This document shows positions 1-8,751 of a stretch of 64,000 nt of DNA, in pieces. Position numbers and translations under genes: made by a program. Source of the DNA: Nitrospirales bacterium (GTDB taxonomy: Bacteria; Nitrospirota; Nitrospiria; Nitrospirales; UBA8639); contig JAJDBM010000049.1 of NCBI GenBank assembly GCA_029261355.1, positions 62,001 to 126,000 of the forward strand, given 5' to 3'. Position 1 is the stretch's first letter. Each line of letters starts with the position of its first letter. The notes below the pieces were generated by a model. That model was not told where the DNA came from. It saw only the letters and a program-made list of their open reading frames with translations, and did not search any database.

Positions 1-64
1 GGCAACGAGAGGGAAGTTGGAACGTGAGCAGCTCAGTAATTTCCGAATAACTGTACTCTCAGCT

Positions 65-1003
65 CTAGGCTTTTGACTGAGAGGCGATCAGTTCTCGAGG
101 GAGTAAAAACTCCACGTCTTCTTCAACGACGGTGAGTTCTTCAAATTCTTCAGCCCCTAATTTCCGAAGACTCTCAACCACTTCAGTGACGAGAACCTCT
201 GGAGCGGAAGCCCCTGCTGCGATACCAATAGCATTGGCACCTTCTAACCATTCAGGCTTAATGTCCTGATACGAATCAATCAGGTAAGAGGATTTCCCAC
301 AACGTTCTCCGAGCTCCTTCAGCCTGTTGGAATTGGAACTGTTAGGAGATCCAATGACTAAAATCACGTCGACAAACTTCGCCAGTTCCTTCACCGCATT
401 TTGCCGATTTTGCGTGGCATAACAAATATCTTCTTGGTGAGGCCCCTTAATCCCAGGAAATCGTTTATTCAACGCTTCGACAATGTCATGACATTCATCC
501 ACGCTCAACGTGGTTTGTGTGACATAGGACAGATGCTTGGGATTTTCGACTACTAATTTTTCCACTTCTTCCACTGAAGACACCAGATGAAATTTATCGG
601 GAACCTGCCCAAGTGTCCCTACGACTTCAGGATGACCTGAATGGCCAATGAGGATGAGTTCGTATTCATTGGTGTAATCGCGGTTGACCTCATTATGAAC
701 CTTTATGACTAAGGGACAGGTCGCATCAATAATCTTTAGATTACGTCGATTCGCTTCTTCCCACACACTTTTTGATACACCATGGGCACTGAAAATGACG
801 ATAGCCCCATCCGGAACTTCATCTAATTCCTCAACAAACACGGCGCCCTTTTCTCGTAGAGAGTTGACGACATGGCGACTATGAACGATTTCATGCCTCA
901 CATAGATCGGAGCCCCATAGGTTTTCAGTGACAAATCAACGATTTCAATGGCTCGATCGACACCGGCACAAAATCCGCGTGGATTGGCTAAATATATTTT
1001 CAC
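65..1003 (-). CDS. ispH: 4-hydroxy-3-methylbut-2-enyl diphosphate reductase (IspH/LytB)
   Basis: Last enzyme of the MEP isoprenoid pathway; it reduces HMBPP to IPP and DMAPP with a [4Fe-4S] cluster in the cytoplasm. The 312-residue length is typical. The three cluster cysteines are visible: C12 in [11 protein letters not shown], one in DATCPLV near residue 96, and one in [10 protein letters not shown] near residue 193. The TATQNRQ-like and GSPNSSNS substrate-binding stretches are also present. The start is a GTG at 1003, behind a GGAGGG ribosome-binding site; no better ATG exists. It runs in the same direction as fabH but is separated from it by about 210 bases in which I see no gene. Confidence 0.97.
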   Translation of the reverse strand: MKIYLANPRGFCAGVDRAIEIVDLSLKTYGAPIYVRHEIVHSRHVVNSLREKGAVFVEELDEVPDGAIVIFSAHGVSKSVWEEANRRNLKIIDATCPLVIKVHNEVNRDYTNEYELILIGHSGHPEVVGTLGQVPDKFHLVSSVEEVEKLVVENPKHLSYVTQTTLSVDECHDIVEALNKRFPGIKGPHQEDICYATQNRQNAVKELAKFVDVILVIGSPNSSNSNRLKELGERCGKSSYLIDSYQDIKPEWLEGANAIGIAAGASAPEVLVTEVVESLRKLGAEEFEELTVVEEDVEFLLPRELIASQSKA

Positions 1004-1217
1004 TCCACCCTCCGTTTCTTATTCAACATTTGCAGAAAAGTCTGTTGAGCGTCCTATGCAACAAATCTTTCATTCAGAATCAAGATTAAGTGAAATGACT
1101 GAGTTCGTCAACACGAGTGTCTGCCAATGCTTCAGATTCCTTGTCATGACCTTCCAGTCCTTCATGACGATGCGGGCTGATGCCTCTCTGCATTCTCCCT
1201 CGACTTGCGCTGACGTC

Positions 1218-2207
1218 TCACCCCCATCGTATCAATGCGCCACCCCAGGTAATGCCTCCGCCAAATGTCCCCAAGAGAAGCAGATCGCCAGCTTGAAGAC
1301 GTCCCTGGCGATTGGCAAAGTCTAACGTAATGGGTAAAGACGCCGATGAGGTATTGCCCGTCTGTTCAATGACTGAAAACAAGCAGTGGGGAGGAATCTG
1401 TAATCGATCAGCTAGTTTCGCTAAAATTCGGCTATTGGCTTGATGAAAGAGGGCATGGTTCACATCTTCCATTGTCACATGATGTGACGCAAGAAGCTCC
1501 GAGAGTGCCTCGCTGAGCTGTTTCACTGCCACACGGAAGAGACGCCCTCCCTTTAATCGAAGAGTATGGCGTTTTTCCTGAACCGTCTTTGCCGACATCG
1601 GCTCCCGAGAACCGCCGGCAGGGATGTGCACCAAATCCGCATAGTTTCCATCTGAAAAAAGTTGAATGACCTGAATGCCAAGCTTCGGCTCTTGGCTTTT
1701 TATCACGACGGCTGCCCCAGCACCATCGCCAAAGAGCATTGCTGTCGAGGTGTTTTCAAGGTCCAAATATCGTGATTTGATCTCTGCGGCCACGACAAGA
1801 CACCGCTCACTGCGACCTGATCGAATGAAAGAATCCGCCATCGACAAGCCATAGAGAAAACCTGAACATGACGCACTGATATCAAACGCCGCAGGTCCCT
1901 TGAGACCTAATCGGCGCTGCAGCAAAGACGCCGTAGAAGGGAATTTCCCCATTTCTGGCGATGTCGTCGAGAACACGATGGTGTCAATATCAGTCGGAAG
2001 CAGCGCTGCCTGCTCGAGAGCCTGTCGAGCCGCCTGTTCGGCTAAGGCTGAACAGACCTCAGTGTCATTTGACCAATGTCGAGTGCGAATCCCAGAGACT
2101 CGATAAATATAGGATTCCTCAAGACCAAGGGTATGGGCCACCTCTGTATTTCCTACCACTCGTGACGGTAAATAGGAACCAGTCCCGGCAATTCGTGTTA
2201 AAGACAT
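1218..2207 (-). CDS. fabH: 3-oxoacyl-ACP synthase III family protein (FabH)
   Basis: Thiolase-fold condensing enzyme that starts fatty-acid synthesis from acyl-CoA and malonyl-ACP. The catalytic triad is readable: Cys in SASCSGFLYG, His in ALFHQANSRI, Asn in TGNTSSASLP. The C-terminal GTFGGGITWGG loop is typical of FabH. I place the start at the ATG at 2207 (MSLTRIAGTGSYLP), because the open frame extends 32 codons further upstream (to 2303) with sequence unlike the family. That gives about 329 residues, the usual size. A related ketoacyl-synthase III in a specialised pathway cannot be excluded, but no such cluster is nearby. Confidence 0.93.
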   Translation of the reverse strand: MSLTRIAGTGSYLPSRVVGNTEVAHTLGLEESYIYRVSGIRTRHWSNDTEVCSALAEQAARQALEQAALLPTDIDTIVFSTTSPEMGKFPSTASLLQRRLGLKGPAAFDISASCSGFLYGLSMADSFIRSGRSERCLVVAAEIKSRYLDLENTSTAMLFGDGAGAAVVIKSQEPKLGIQVIQLFSDGNYADLVHIPAGGSREPMSAKTVQEKRHTLRLKGGRLFRVAVKQLSEALSELLASHHVTMEDVNHALFHQANSRILAKLADRLQIPPHCLFSVIEQTGNTSSASLPITLDFANRQGRLQAGDLLLLGTFGGGITWGGALIRWG

Positions 2208-2424
2208 ATCTTGCACATCATTTCGATTCCACTCTCGATTCTTACTCAAGCGACCAGTCTGTAGGGAAAATCGCACAGTGGTGAGAAAATACATCGACTC
2301 CAAGGCTCACCACTCTGCAATTTGCTTTGATTCTCAGCTATTTGATACATTGGCATGGTTCTTGTGTACACTGATGACAGTTCAGTGATTTCACTCACCA
2401 AAGGCTTCAGGAACACCATTCAGA

Positions 2425-3393
2425 ATGAAATATCCATCATATAATCGTCTGTTCCTTCTCGTCAGTGTGCTCTGTGCCTTCATGGCCTCAGGCTGCTCTT
2501 CTACCCCAGACCCCGCAACTACTGAAGCTCCCAAAAAACTGAGTGGCACTGATGAACAAATTTTTGTGGGTGACTCCATGGAAATGAATTACGACCCGAA
2601 CGTCATCATGAAACGGGCCGAGTCCTATTACGAGAAAGAATCATTTCTAGAAGCCATTGTTGAATACAAACATTTTCTCGACCTTCACCGAAGCCACATG
2701 CTGGCTTCCTATGCTCAGTACAAAATTGCCTTGAGCCACTATAAACGATTTCAAACCATTGATCGAGATCCTCTACCGATTAAAGAGTCCCTCAATGCCT
2801 TCAAGACACTCTTGACCAACTTTCCAAGTAACCGGTACGAGGCTGAAGCTCATGAAAAAATTACCGCCTGTCAAGAAAATCTTGCCCAACATGATTTATT
2901 CGTTGGACAGTTTTACTATAAGCGCGAATCCTATCTCGCTGCCGCCCACCGATTTAAAAATATTGTTGAGCAATTTCCGCATATTGAAGCGGCAGGCGAA
3001 GCCATGTACCACCTTGCGGAAACCTACGAAAAACTCGGTGACGAAAAATGGTCAAGAGATTGGCTCGTTACACTCGTTCAAGAAGAGCATCAGGACCACC
3101 CGTTTTATCAACCTGGAATGCAAATGCTCGCAAAACTCCAAACAGATTATCCCGGCCTCACGGTTCCTGAAATCAAAGAAAGTCCTTTCGATCAAATCGA
3201 ATTAGCACAGATTGCCTCACCAACCTCGGTTCAACAACCTCCAAGTATCGTAGCCTCTCTTGCAGCCCCAACGGCATTGAAAGAAGCCAAATGCTCTCTT
3301 GGATCATGGTGTGGATCCTCCCCCCAGTCTCAAGCTACCCCCTCACCCACGGCTTCGGCGACCAATGCCTGCAAACCCGGCCAGTGGTGCTAA
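2425..3393 (+). CDS. bamD: Outer-membrane protein assembly lipoprotein BamD
   Basis: Periplasmic lipoprotein of the BAM complex that folds beta-barrel proteins into the outer membrane. A signal peptide ends in a lipobox (MASGC, acylated Cys near residue 24). TPR-like helical pairs follow, including AESYYEKESFLEAIVEYKHF and the second-half RESYLAAAHRFKNIVEQFP, as in the YfiO/ComL family. The last 80 or so residues are Pro/Ser/Cys-rich, less conserved, and end in GQWC; this tail is longer than in enterobacterial BamD. The gene stands alone, divergent from fabH and convergent with ccdA. Confidence 0.88.
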   Translation: MKYPSYNRLFLLVSVLCAFMASGCSSTPDPATTEAPKKLSGTDEQIFVGDSMEMNYDPNVIMKRAESYYEKESFLEAIVEYKHFLDLHRSHMLASYAQYKIALSHYKRFQTIDRDPLPIKESLNAFKTLLTNFPSNRYEAEAHEKITACQENLAQHDLFVGQFYYKRESYLAAAHRFKNIVEQFPHIEAAGEAMYHLAETYEKLGDEKWSRDWLVTLVQEEHQDHPFYQPGMQMLAKLQTDYPGLTVPEIKESPFDQIELAQIASPTSVQQPPSIVASLAAPTALKEAKCSLGSWCGSSPQSQATPSPTASATNACKPGQWC

Positions 3394-3637
3394 CCCTCAG
3401 ACCCTGGCCTCTCTAAATCCCCCACCTAATTCTCTAAGAATGCTCACTCGTGGGCATCAACACCTTTACTACCTTCTATGACGCATGGACCAAAAACGAT
3501 CGTGCCCAAGGGCTGCAGCCTTGCTGGGTAGAATTTTTGAACATTCCCACCCAAATAAATCTGTCGAGCTGACGACATCAAACATTTACAGGTGTGTGAA
3601 ACAGGGAAAGAAAACAGGAAGACTTCGAGGAGAGTAA

Positions 3638-4387
3638 TTATTGACCGAGATACCACCCAATACCATTGCGTTCAAGAAAACTCGTGATCATCGTCACTGA
3701 ATTCGCATACAACATGACCCCGATGGCGACCATAAGCACCCCACTCACGATGGAAACCCCACCGAGATAATGTCTCAGCTTTTTAAAGTGCGTCAAAAAC
3801 TTATCAACACCAAGGGCTGTGAGAAAAAATGGAAGGCCCAGCCCCGCAGAATACGAGGTTAAGAGGACGATACCATCTTGCATCGAATCCTTCGTACTCG
3901 CATAGGCAAGAATTCCACCCAAAACAGGTCCCACGCAAGGCGTCCAACCAGCCGCAAAGGCCGTTCCAACGAGAAACGATCCGACGTAGCCTAATGGGCG
4001 TTTTTCAAAATGTAAGAGTTTTCGCTCTGTCATCAAAAAGGGCAACTTGAGTACCCCCATGAGATAGAGTCCAAACACGGCAATGAGGACTCCTCCAACT
4101 TTCCGAATAACATCTTGATAGTCATACAATAATTGACCAATAAAGCTAGCTGATGCCCCAAACGCAATAAAGACGCTCGAAAATCCTGCGATAAACAACA
4201 GCGCATTGACCATAATGGCTTTCTTAAATCGATCCCGCTCCTGGACATTCGATAACTCTTCTACCGTTAACCCGGTAATATAGGAAAGATAGGAGGGCAC
4301 AAGCGGAAGCACGCATGGTGAGACAAACGAGAGAAACCCAGCGCTAAATGCCGCTAAGAGAGAAACTTGATTAAAGGAGTCCATCAT
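3638..4387 (-). CDS. ccdA: Cytochrome c biogenesis protein CcdA (short DsbD-type thiol transporter)
   Basis: Six-helix inner-membrane protein that passes electrons from cytoplasmic thioredoxin to periplasmic thiol reductants. The paired redox cysteines sit in the family motifs FVSPCVLPLVPSYLSYITG (first helix) and GWTPCVGPVLGG. Length 249 residues is normal for CcdA. Two adjacent ATGs (4387 and 4384) could start it. Its first codons overlap the end of the upstream thioredoxin-like gene by 17 bases, so the two are very probably translated together and CcdA is the electron donor for that protein and probably for CcmG. The downstream gap to bamD (about 240 bases) shows no gene. Confidence 0.94.
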   Translation of the reverse strand: MMDSFNQVSLLAAFSAGFLSFVSPCVLPLVPSYLSYITGLTVEELSNVQERDRFKKAIMVNALLFIAGFSSVFIAFGASASFIGQLLYDYQDVIRKVGGVLIAVFGLYLMGVLKLPFLMTERKLLHFEKRPLGYVGSFLVGTAFAAGWTPCVGPVLGGILAYASTKDSMQDGIVLLTSYSAGLGLPFFLTALGVDKFLTHFKKLRHYLGGVSIVSGVLMVAIGVMLYANSVTMITSFLERNGIGWYLGQ

Positions 4388-5009
4388 AGTCTAATTTCAG
4401 AGTTTCCTGTTTAGGAGTTTCCAACTTCGGAGAATCCAGAAGTTCTTTGATTATTTCTTTGGCCTTCTGCCCATTCCAGTCTCTTGCGCCAAAAACTCGA
4501 TGTTGAATAATGCCCTTACGATCAATCACATAGGTAATAGGAAGGGTTCGAGCCCCATAGGAGAGACCGACCTCATAATCAGGGTCATGTAAAATGGGAA
4601 AGGTGAGACCCATGGCCTCCTGGAATGGTCGAGTCACTACCGTTCCTTGCGCATCGACAGACACGGCAAGAATTTCAAAGCCCTGACCTTTCATCTCCTG
4701 ATACAAGGCTTCCATCGCTGGCATTTCCACTCGGCATGGCCCACACCAAGTCGCCCAAAAGTTCAGTAATACAACATGCCCGCTAAAGTCTGATAGGCTG
4801 ACAGGCTTTCCATTCATATCACTCAGGGTAAAAGGTGGAGAGGCCGCACCAATTTTGGGCCACCCTCTTTTGACTCTCAGTGACTGTCCCTCTGAGGACA
4901 CATCAGAAAGCCCAGAATATCCAGAATCGCAACTGACCATTAAAAGAGCAAGAATCAACATGATTCCCACAAAAAATATTCGTTGTAACATAAGTGAATG
5001 TTTCGGCAT
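4371..5009 (-). CDS. TlpA/ResA-family periplasmic thioredoxin-like lipoprotein
   Basis: Membrane-anchored thiol-disulfide oxidoreductase. The hydrophobic N-terminus ends in MVSCDSG, which could act as a lipobox (Cys near residue 27). The thioredoxin fold follows, with the active site NFWATWCGPCRVEMPAM, and the cis-Pro region is ARTLPITYVIDRKG. It probably reduces apocytochrome c or other periplasmic disulfides, using electrons from the overlapping ccdA. A second ResA-like protein, CcmG, is encoded at 10698. The start ATG at 5009 has an alternative at 4991 that gives a shorter signal. Confidence 0.9.
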   Translation of the reverse strand: MPKHSLMLQRIFFVGIMLILALLMVSCDSGYSGLSDVSSEGQSLRVKRGWPKIGAASPPFTLSDMNGKPVSLSDFSGHVVLLNFWATWCGPCRVEMPAMEALYQEMKGQGFEILAVSVDAQGTVVTRPFQEAMGLTFPILHDPDYEVGLSYGARTLPITYVIDRKGIIQHRVFGARDWNGQKAKEIIKELLDSPKLETPKQETLKLDYDGLL

Positions 5010-5474
5010 TGGGTGATTGGATTTAGGTGTCTACCCTGAACATATTCATGGATGAGTAGTGGAGCAAAAGATTCGACACCATAAGAATGTGCCCGGTATG
5101 GTACACACCTCATTCTTTCATGGAATATAAAATTCCTTTAATTTAGTCGTCAAGAACCGCACGACTTCAGTCTACCATATTTCCATACTCTGGAGTCTTG
5201 TGGCTGCAATCGTCGATTTATGACAACTTGATAGACAAGGCACAAGATTGTTCCGTAGACTATAGCGTGTAGTCCTCAGAGATGCTTGAGCGTTACCCTG
5301 CATTTTACAACGAACCCTCGCGTTGACGACTTGATCATCCACGCGTTGAATGTATGACAGGTGCTCTTGACCAACTGAAGGCATCGATATTTACCTAGTA
5401 CAATTACCCGGACACACCTCAGAAATATAAGAGAGCGACCCAAAAACCCCCGCAACCTCACCTGCATCGACTAC
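5010..5474. other. Intergenic region between divergent tlpA-ccdA and the ccm operon
   Basis: About 465 bases with only short, unconvincing open frames on both strands. It must contain the promoters of both the leftward tlpA-ccdA pair and the rightward ccm operon, but I could not pick a convincing -35/-10 pair. No tRNA-like or strong terminator structure was seen. Confidence 0.4.
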
Positions 5475-6146
5475 ATGGCCATACAAGCATTTCAACTTAC
5501 GAAGTCCTTTGGAAATTATCTGATCTTTGAGGATTTATCCTTCGAAATTCCAAAGGGAGAATGCTTTGCGCTATTTGGATCAAATGGAGCGGGGAAAACC
5601 ACCCTACTGCGGGTCTTGGCGACTCTCGTCAGACCCACAAGTGGCCGCTTTTCGATTCTCGACCATGATGGGCTCACAGAGAAAGAACCGGTTCGCCAAG
5701 CCATCATGTTCCTTGCTCATGGCTCACATCTCTATGATGACCTGAATGCACAAGAAAACCTCCGCTTTGCGATGGCCATGCGAGGACAACATCCTTCTAG
5801 TAAAGAGCTCAAGTTGTGTTTAGATCAGGTCAATCTTGGTGCGTTTGCCGAAATGAAAACCCGGAATTTTTCTGCTGGCATGAAACGGCGATTGGCTCTA
5901 GCCAAGGTTATCTTGGCCCAACCGCAAGTCCTACTCTTAGACGAACCCTATAATGCCCTAGACGAAGGGGGAGTCGAGGTTACCAATCACATCATTCGGG
6001 ACATGACCAAACGTGCTGGGATTGTGGTGATGACCACGCATGATAGAGAAAAAGCCACACAGGTGGCTCACCGAACTGGCCTCCTCCATCAAGGCATTCT
6101 CACTTTTTCATCAACGGATAACTCTACAGCACATGCCATTTTTTAG
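5475..6146 (+). CDS. ccmA: Cytochrome c maturation ABC transporter ATPase CcmA
   Basis: ATPase subunit of the CcmABCD complex that releases holo-CcmE. It has a Walker A (GSNGAGKTTLL), a signature helix (NFSAGMKRRLALAK, with SAG in place of SGG) and a Walker B (VLLLDEPYNALDEGG). The 223-residue length fits CcmA. It is the first gene of a nine-gene rightward operon, and its end overlaps the start of ccmB by 14 bases. Start at the ATG at 5475 (MAIQAFQLTK). Confidence 0.95.
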   Translation: MAIQAFQLTKSFGNYLIFEDLSFEIPKGECFALFGSNGAGKTTLLRVLATLVRPTSGRFSILDHDGLTEKEPVRQAIMFLAHGSHLYDDLNAQENLRFAMAMRGQHPSSKELKLCLDQVNLGAFAEMKTRNFSAGMKRRLALAKVILAQPQVLLLDEPYNALDEGGVEVTNHIIRDMTKRAGIVVMTTHDREKATQVAHRTGLLHQGILTFSSTDNSTAHAIF

Positions 6147-6810
6147 AGTGATTCAGTGGGTGGTCTGGAAAGACCTCATTAGTGAACTGAGAAGTCGGGA
6201 GACATTGTCTTCCATGCTGTTCTTTGCACTCATCGTGATTCTTGTCTTTAGTTTTAGCTTTGCGATGGACCAAGATGCCGCACAACAGCTCATTGCTGGG
6301 ATTATTTGGGTGTCGTTTGTCTTTACCGGTATCATTGGATTGGGCAAATCCTTTTCTGCTGAGTTACAGAACGATGCAATAGAATACCTTCAGATGAGCC
6401 CAGCGCCCAAAGGGGCTATTTATCTGGGGAAAATGATCGGAAATTTACTGTTTATGCTCGTTGTGGAAATCATGTTATTTCCACTCTTTGTCCTCTTCTT
6501 CAATCTTGATATTGTTGAAGAAATTGGCCTTCTTCTGTTAATATTTTTCTTAGCCACCTTGGGCCTTTCGGCTGTTGGGACACTCTTTTCAGCACTGACG
6601 GTTCAGATCCGAGCCAGGGAAGTCATGCTTCCCGTTTTGCTGCTCCCCTTGGCCGTTCCAGTCATGATTGCTGCGGTGGAAGCCACTCGAGGGGCTCTCG
6701 AGGGGCAACCCTTGGTGATCTATTCCCAATGGATTGAATTATTGACCATTTTTGACATTATCTTCACCGTTGTGTCTTTTTGGCTATTTGACCTGATTCT
6801 AGACTCATAA
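6133..6810 (+). CDS. ccmB: Heme exporter membrane subunit CcmB
   Basis: Six-helix permease partner of CcmA. The sequence opens with the family pattern VWKDLISELRSRETLSSMLF and continues with strongly hydrophobic helices; the loop LQMSPAPKGAIYLGKM is typical. I chose the ATG at 6133 (MPFFRVIQW), giving 225 residues. The open frame goes back to 6040, but the extra 31 codons are out-of-frame ccmA sequence. The 14-base overlap with ccmA suggests translational coupling. Confidence 0.93.
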   Translation: MPFFRVIQWVVWKDLISELRSRETLSSMLFFALIVILVFSFSFAMDQDAAQQLIAGIIWVSFVFTGIIGLGKSFSAELQNDAIEYLQMSPAPKGAIYLGKMIGNLLFMLVVEIMLFPLFVLFFNLDIVEEIGLLLLIFFLATLGLSAVGTLFSALTVQIRAREVMLPVLLLPLAVPVMIAAVEATRGALEGQPLVIYSQWIELLTIFDIIFTVVSFWLFDLILDS

Positions 6811-6886
6811 CTTCCGGTATACTCCTTACAAGGGTTCCTAGGCTAACCCCACAAAAAATGCCTTCAACGATGTACTGGTTCAAATT

Positions 6887-7612
6887 ATGATGAATCGATT
6901 TATCAGACGCATACAACGGTTTAAGGGATGGATTGGTGCCGCCGCCGCCCTCTGTATATTCTATGGTCTGTATTTAGGCTTACTTGATTCCCCACCTGAT
7001 TATTACCAAGGGGAGGTCGTGAGAATCATGTATGTCCATGTTCCCCTTGCCCATACAGCACTCCTAGCCTATGGCACGCTATTCGTCGGGAGCCTTTGGT
7101 ATTTGTGGAAACGAGACGTCCTAGTCGACAACATGTGCCATGCTGCGGCAGGTATCACCGCAGCCTTTACGATACTCGCGCTCATCACTGGAGCCATCTG
7201 GGCCAAGCCCACATGGAATACCTGGTGGACATGGGACCCGAAACTTGTGTCGTTTGCCGTCCTCTTACTCATCGCCTCAGGCTATCTCATGTTGAGAACA
7301 TTCGTTGAAGACCCTGACAAGGAAGGACGATACGCAGCTGTCATGGCAATCGTTGGCGGCATTGACCTTCCGATTATTTACTTCTCTGCTGAATGGTGGC
7401 GCACGCTCCACCAACCCTTATCCATCTCGATGCGGGGAGTCAGTATGTCTGGGGATATTCTCTTACCATTAGCGATCATGAGTCTTGGACTCAATTTACT
7501 GTTTATCTATATGCTAATGATTCGAACGCAAATGCTCTACTTAACGAATCTCCTCGAGGCAAAAAAAGGTCGCCTCCTCAGCCATGCACACCTGTCGCAC
7601 ACGAGCTCATGA
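6887..7612 (+). CDS. ccmC: Heme ABC transporter permease/heme handling protein CcmC
   Basis: Six-helix inner-membrane protein that presents heme to CcmE. The tryptophan-rich periplasmic motif TWNTWWTWDPKLVSF is present, with conserved His residues before it (VHVPLAHTALL) and after it (EWWRTLHQPLS). Length 241 residues is normal. Two adjacent ATGs (6887, 6890) could start it. Its TGA overlaps the next ATG (ATGA at 7609-7612), so the downstream gene is coupled. Confidence 0.95.
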   Translation: MMNRFIRRIQRFKGWIGAAAALCIFYGLYLGLLDSPPDYYQGEVVRIMYVHVPLAHTALLAYGTLFVGSLWYLWKRDVLVDNMCHAAAGITAAFTILALITGAIWAKPTWNTWWTWDPKLVSFAVLLLIASGYLMLRTFVEDPDKEGRYAAVMAIVGGIDLPIIYFSAEWWRTLHQPLSISMRGVSMSGDILLPLAIMSLGLNLLFIYMLMIRTQMLYLTNLLEAKKGRLLSHAHLSHTSS

Positions 7613-8106
7613 CCGGATTTTACCTGAGATGGGCTGGAGTAATAGTCATTGTGGGCATACTCGCTCTTTTGACATCCCAACATTATGAAAAACATCTATC
7701 AAGTGTGAGCCCAGACATGGTTGTGACAGGAAATGATTCAAAAACGACTCTTCGTGTCCAAGGCATGGTTAAGAGTGGCAGCTTGACCGGGAACCCTGAA
7801 GACGGGCATGCTGCATTTGAATTACTAGGAGCATCAAATAGTCTCAAGGTCCAATATGAAGGACCGCCACCTGAAAACTTACGAGAATTAAAAACGCTCA
7901 TTTTAATTGGGCAATGGGATGCCGAAAACAAACTGTTTCAAGCACGAGAAACAGCCCTAGTGACGAACTATGGATATGTCGCAAGTGCCTATATCGTTGC
8001 ACTTCTTGCGCTTATCGCATTTGTGTTTTCCATGAGTCGCAATGTCACGTTTTTGTATCAGGAAATTAAAGAATCAAAAATCTATGAACCCGAGCTAGGA
8101 CCCTAA
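7609..8106 (+). CDS. CcmE-like OB-fold protein with a CcmD-like C-terminal membrane segment
   Basis: A 165-residue protein in the position where ccmD normally lies. An N-terminal anchor helix (about residues 5-21) is followed by a CcmE-like beta-barrel: VQGMVKSGSL, then AAFELLGASNSLKVQYEGPP, then LILIGQWDAENKLFQA. Where CcmE carries its heme-binding His the sequence reads ETALVTNYGY, without a His. It then enters a second membrane helix, YVASAYIVALLALIAFVF, followed by a charged tail. That tail recalls small CcmD proteins (aromatic-x-x-Ala/Ser-Tyr then a helix and basic residues). I infer a degenerate CcmE domain fused to CcmD. The start ATG at 7609 overlaps the ccmC stop. The upstream extension of the frame to 7393 is ccmC shadow. 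Confidence 0.75.
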   Translation: MTGFYLRWAGVIVIVGILALLTSQHYEKHLSSVSPDMVVTGNDSKTTLRVQGMVKSGSLTGNPEDGHAAFELLGASNSLKVQYEGPPPENLRELKTLILIGQWDAENKLFQARETALVTNYGYVASAYIVALLALIAFVFSMSRNVTFLYQEIKESKIYEPELGP

Positions 8107-8561
8107 TGTGGACCAAAGGTAAAAAAACAAGTTTGATTCTCAGCCTCGTTCTCGTTGCCGGAGCCCTGGGCTACCTAGCGTTAGGGAACTTTGGCGAGAA
8201 CTTAGTCTATTTTGTCACTCCCTCAGAAGTTCGAGCCTTTTCGCCAGAGCAATCTCAAAAAAAGATCCGTGTTGCCGGCATGGTAGTCAAGAAAAGCATC
8301 AAAACCCAAGCCGATCCTGTGGGTCTGACATTTGAACTCACCGATGGCGAGGCAACCATCCCAGTCGTATTTCAGGGTATTCCTCCTGATCTGTTCAAAG
8401 AAGGACAAGGTGCCGTAGCTGAAGGTCATTGGCAAGCAGATAAAGTGTTTCATTCCAAGATGATAATGGCCAAACATTCTGAAGACTACATGCCAATTGA
8501 AATGAAACGAGCGGGCATAAAATTACCCAAAAAAGATTTCATGAAAACACTTTCACCGTGA
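8106..8561 (+). CDS. ccmE: Cytochrome c maturation heme chaperone CcmE
   Basis: Membrane-anchored periplasmic chaperone that binds heme covalently through a histidine before delivery to CcmF. It has one N-terminal anchor, then the OB-fold (VAGMVVKKSIKT, ELTDGEATIPVVFQGIPPDLF, GAVAEGHW). The heme site MAKHSEDYMP keeps the His and the following Tyr, as in the HDENYTPPE motif of enterobacterial CcmE. Length 151 residues. Its ATG shares a base with the stop of the previous gene (TAATG). Confidence 0.94.
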   Translation: MWTKGKKTSLILSLVLVAGALGYLALGNFGENLVYFVTPSEVRAFSPEQSQKKIRVAGMVVKKSIKTQADPVGLTFELTDGEATIPVVFQGIPPDLFKEGQGAVAEGHWQADKVFHSKMIMAKHSEDYMPIEMKRAGIKLPKKDFMKTLSP

Positions 8562-8751
8562 TAAACGTAATGGGAAGGTTAAAAGAAACCACCATTGTGA
8601 TGACAATGTTGATTATATCCTGTGAACCTTGAACCATCGCATGGCTATACCATGTGCTTGCCGTCCGCTTCCCAGGTCAGTACTAGTCGGTTACGCCACC
8701 TGACCCCTATGACGCCAGTCCAACTCCGATATTGAAAGACCCGACGCACAT
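8562..8751 (+). other. Gap inside the ccm operon
   Basis: A 190-base spacer between ccmE and ccmF, the only long gap in the operon. It holds no convincing small gene. A GGTCAG...CTGACC inverted pair lies near 8673-8703 but has a long loop and no T-tract. An internal promoter for ccmF onward is possible but not shown. Confidence 0.3.

Noticed and set aside
8690-8701. Repeat of GGTTACGCCACC at about 8690 and 13423
   Set aside because: Only two copies of a 12-mer in different contexts, no inverted partner or insertion sequence nearby; likely chance.
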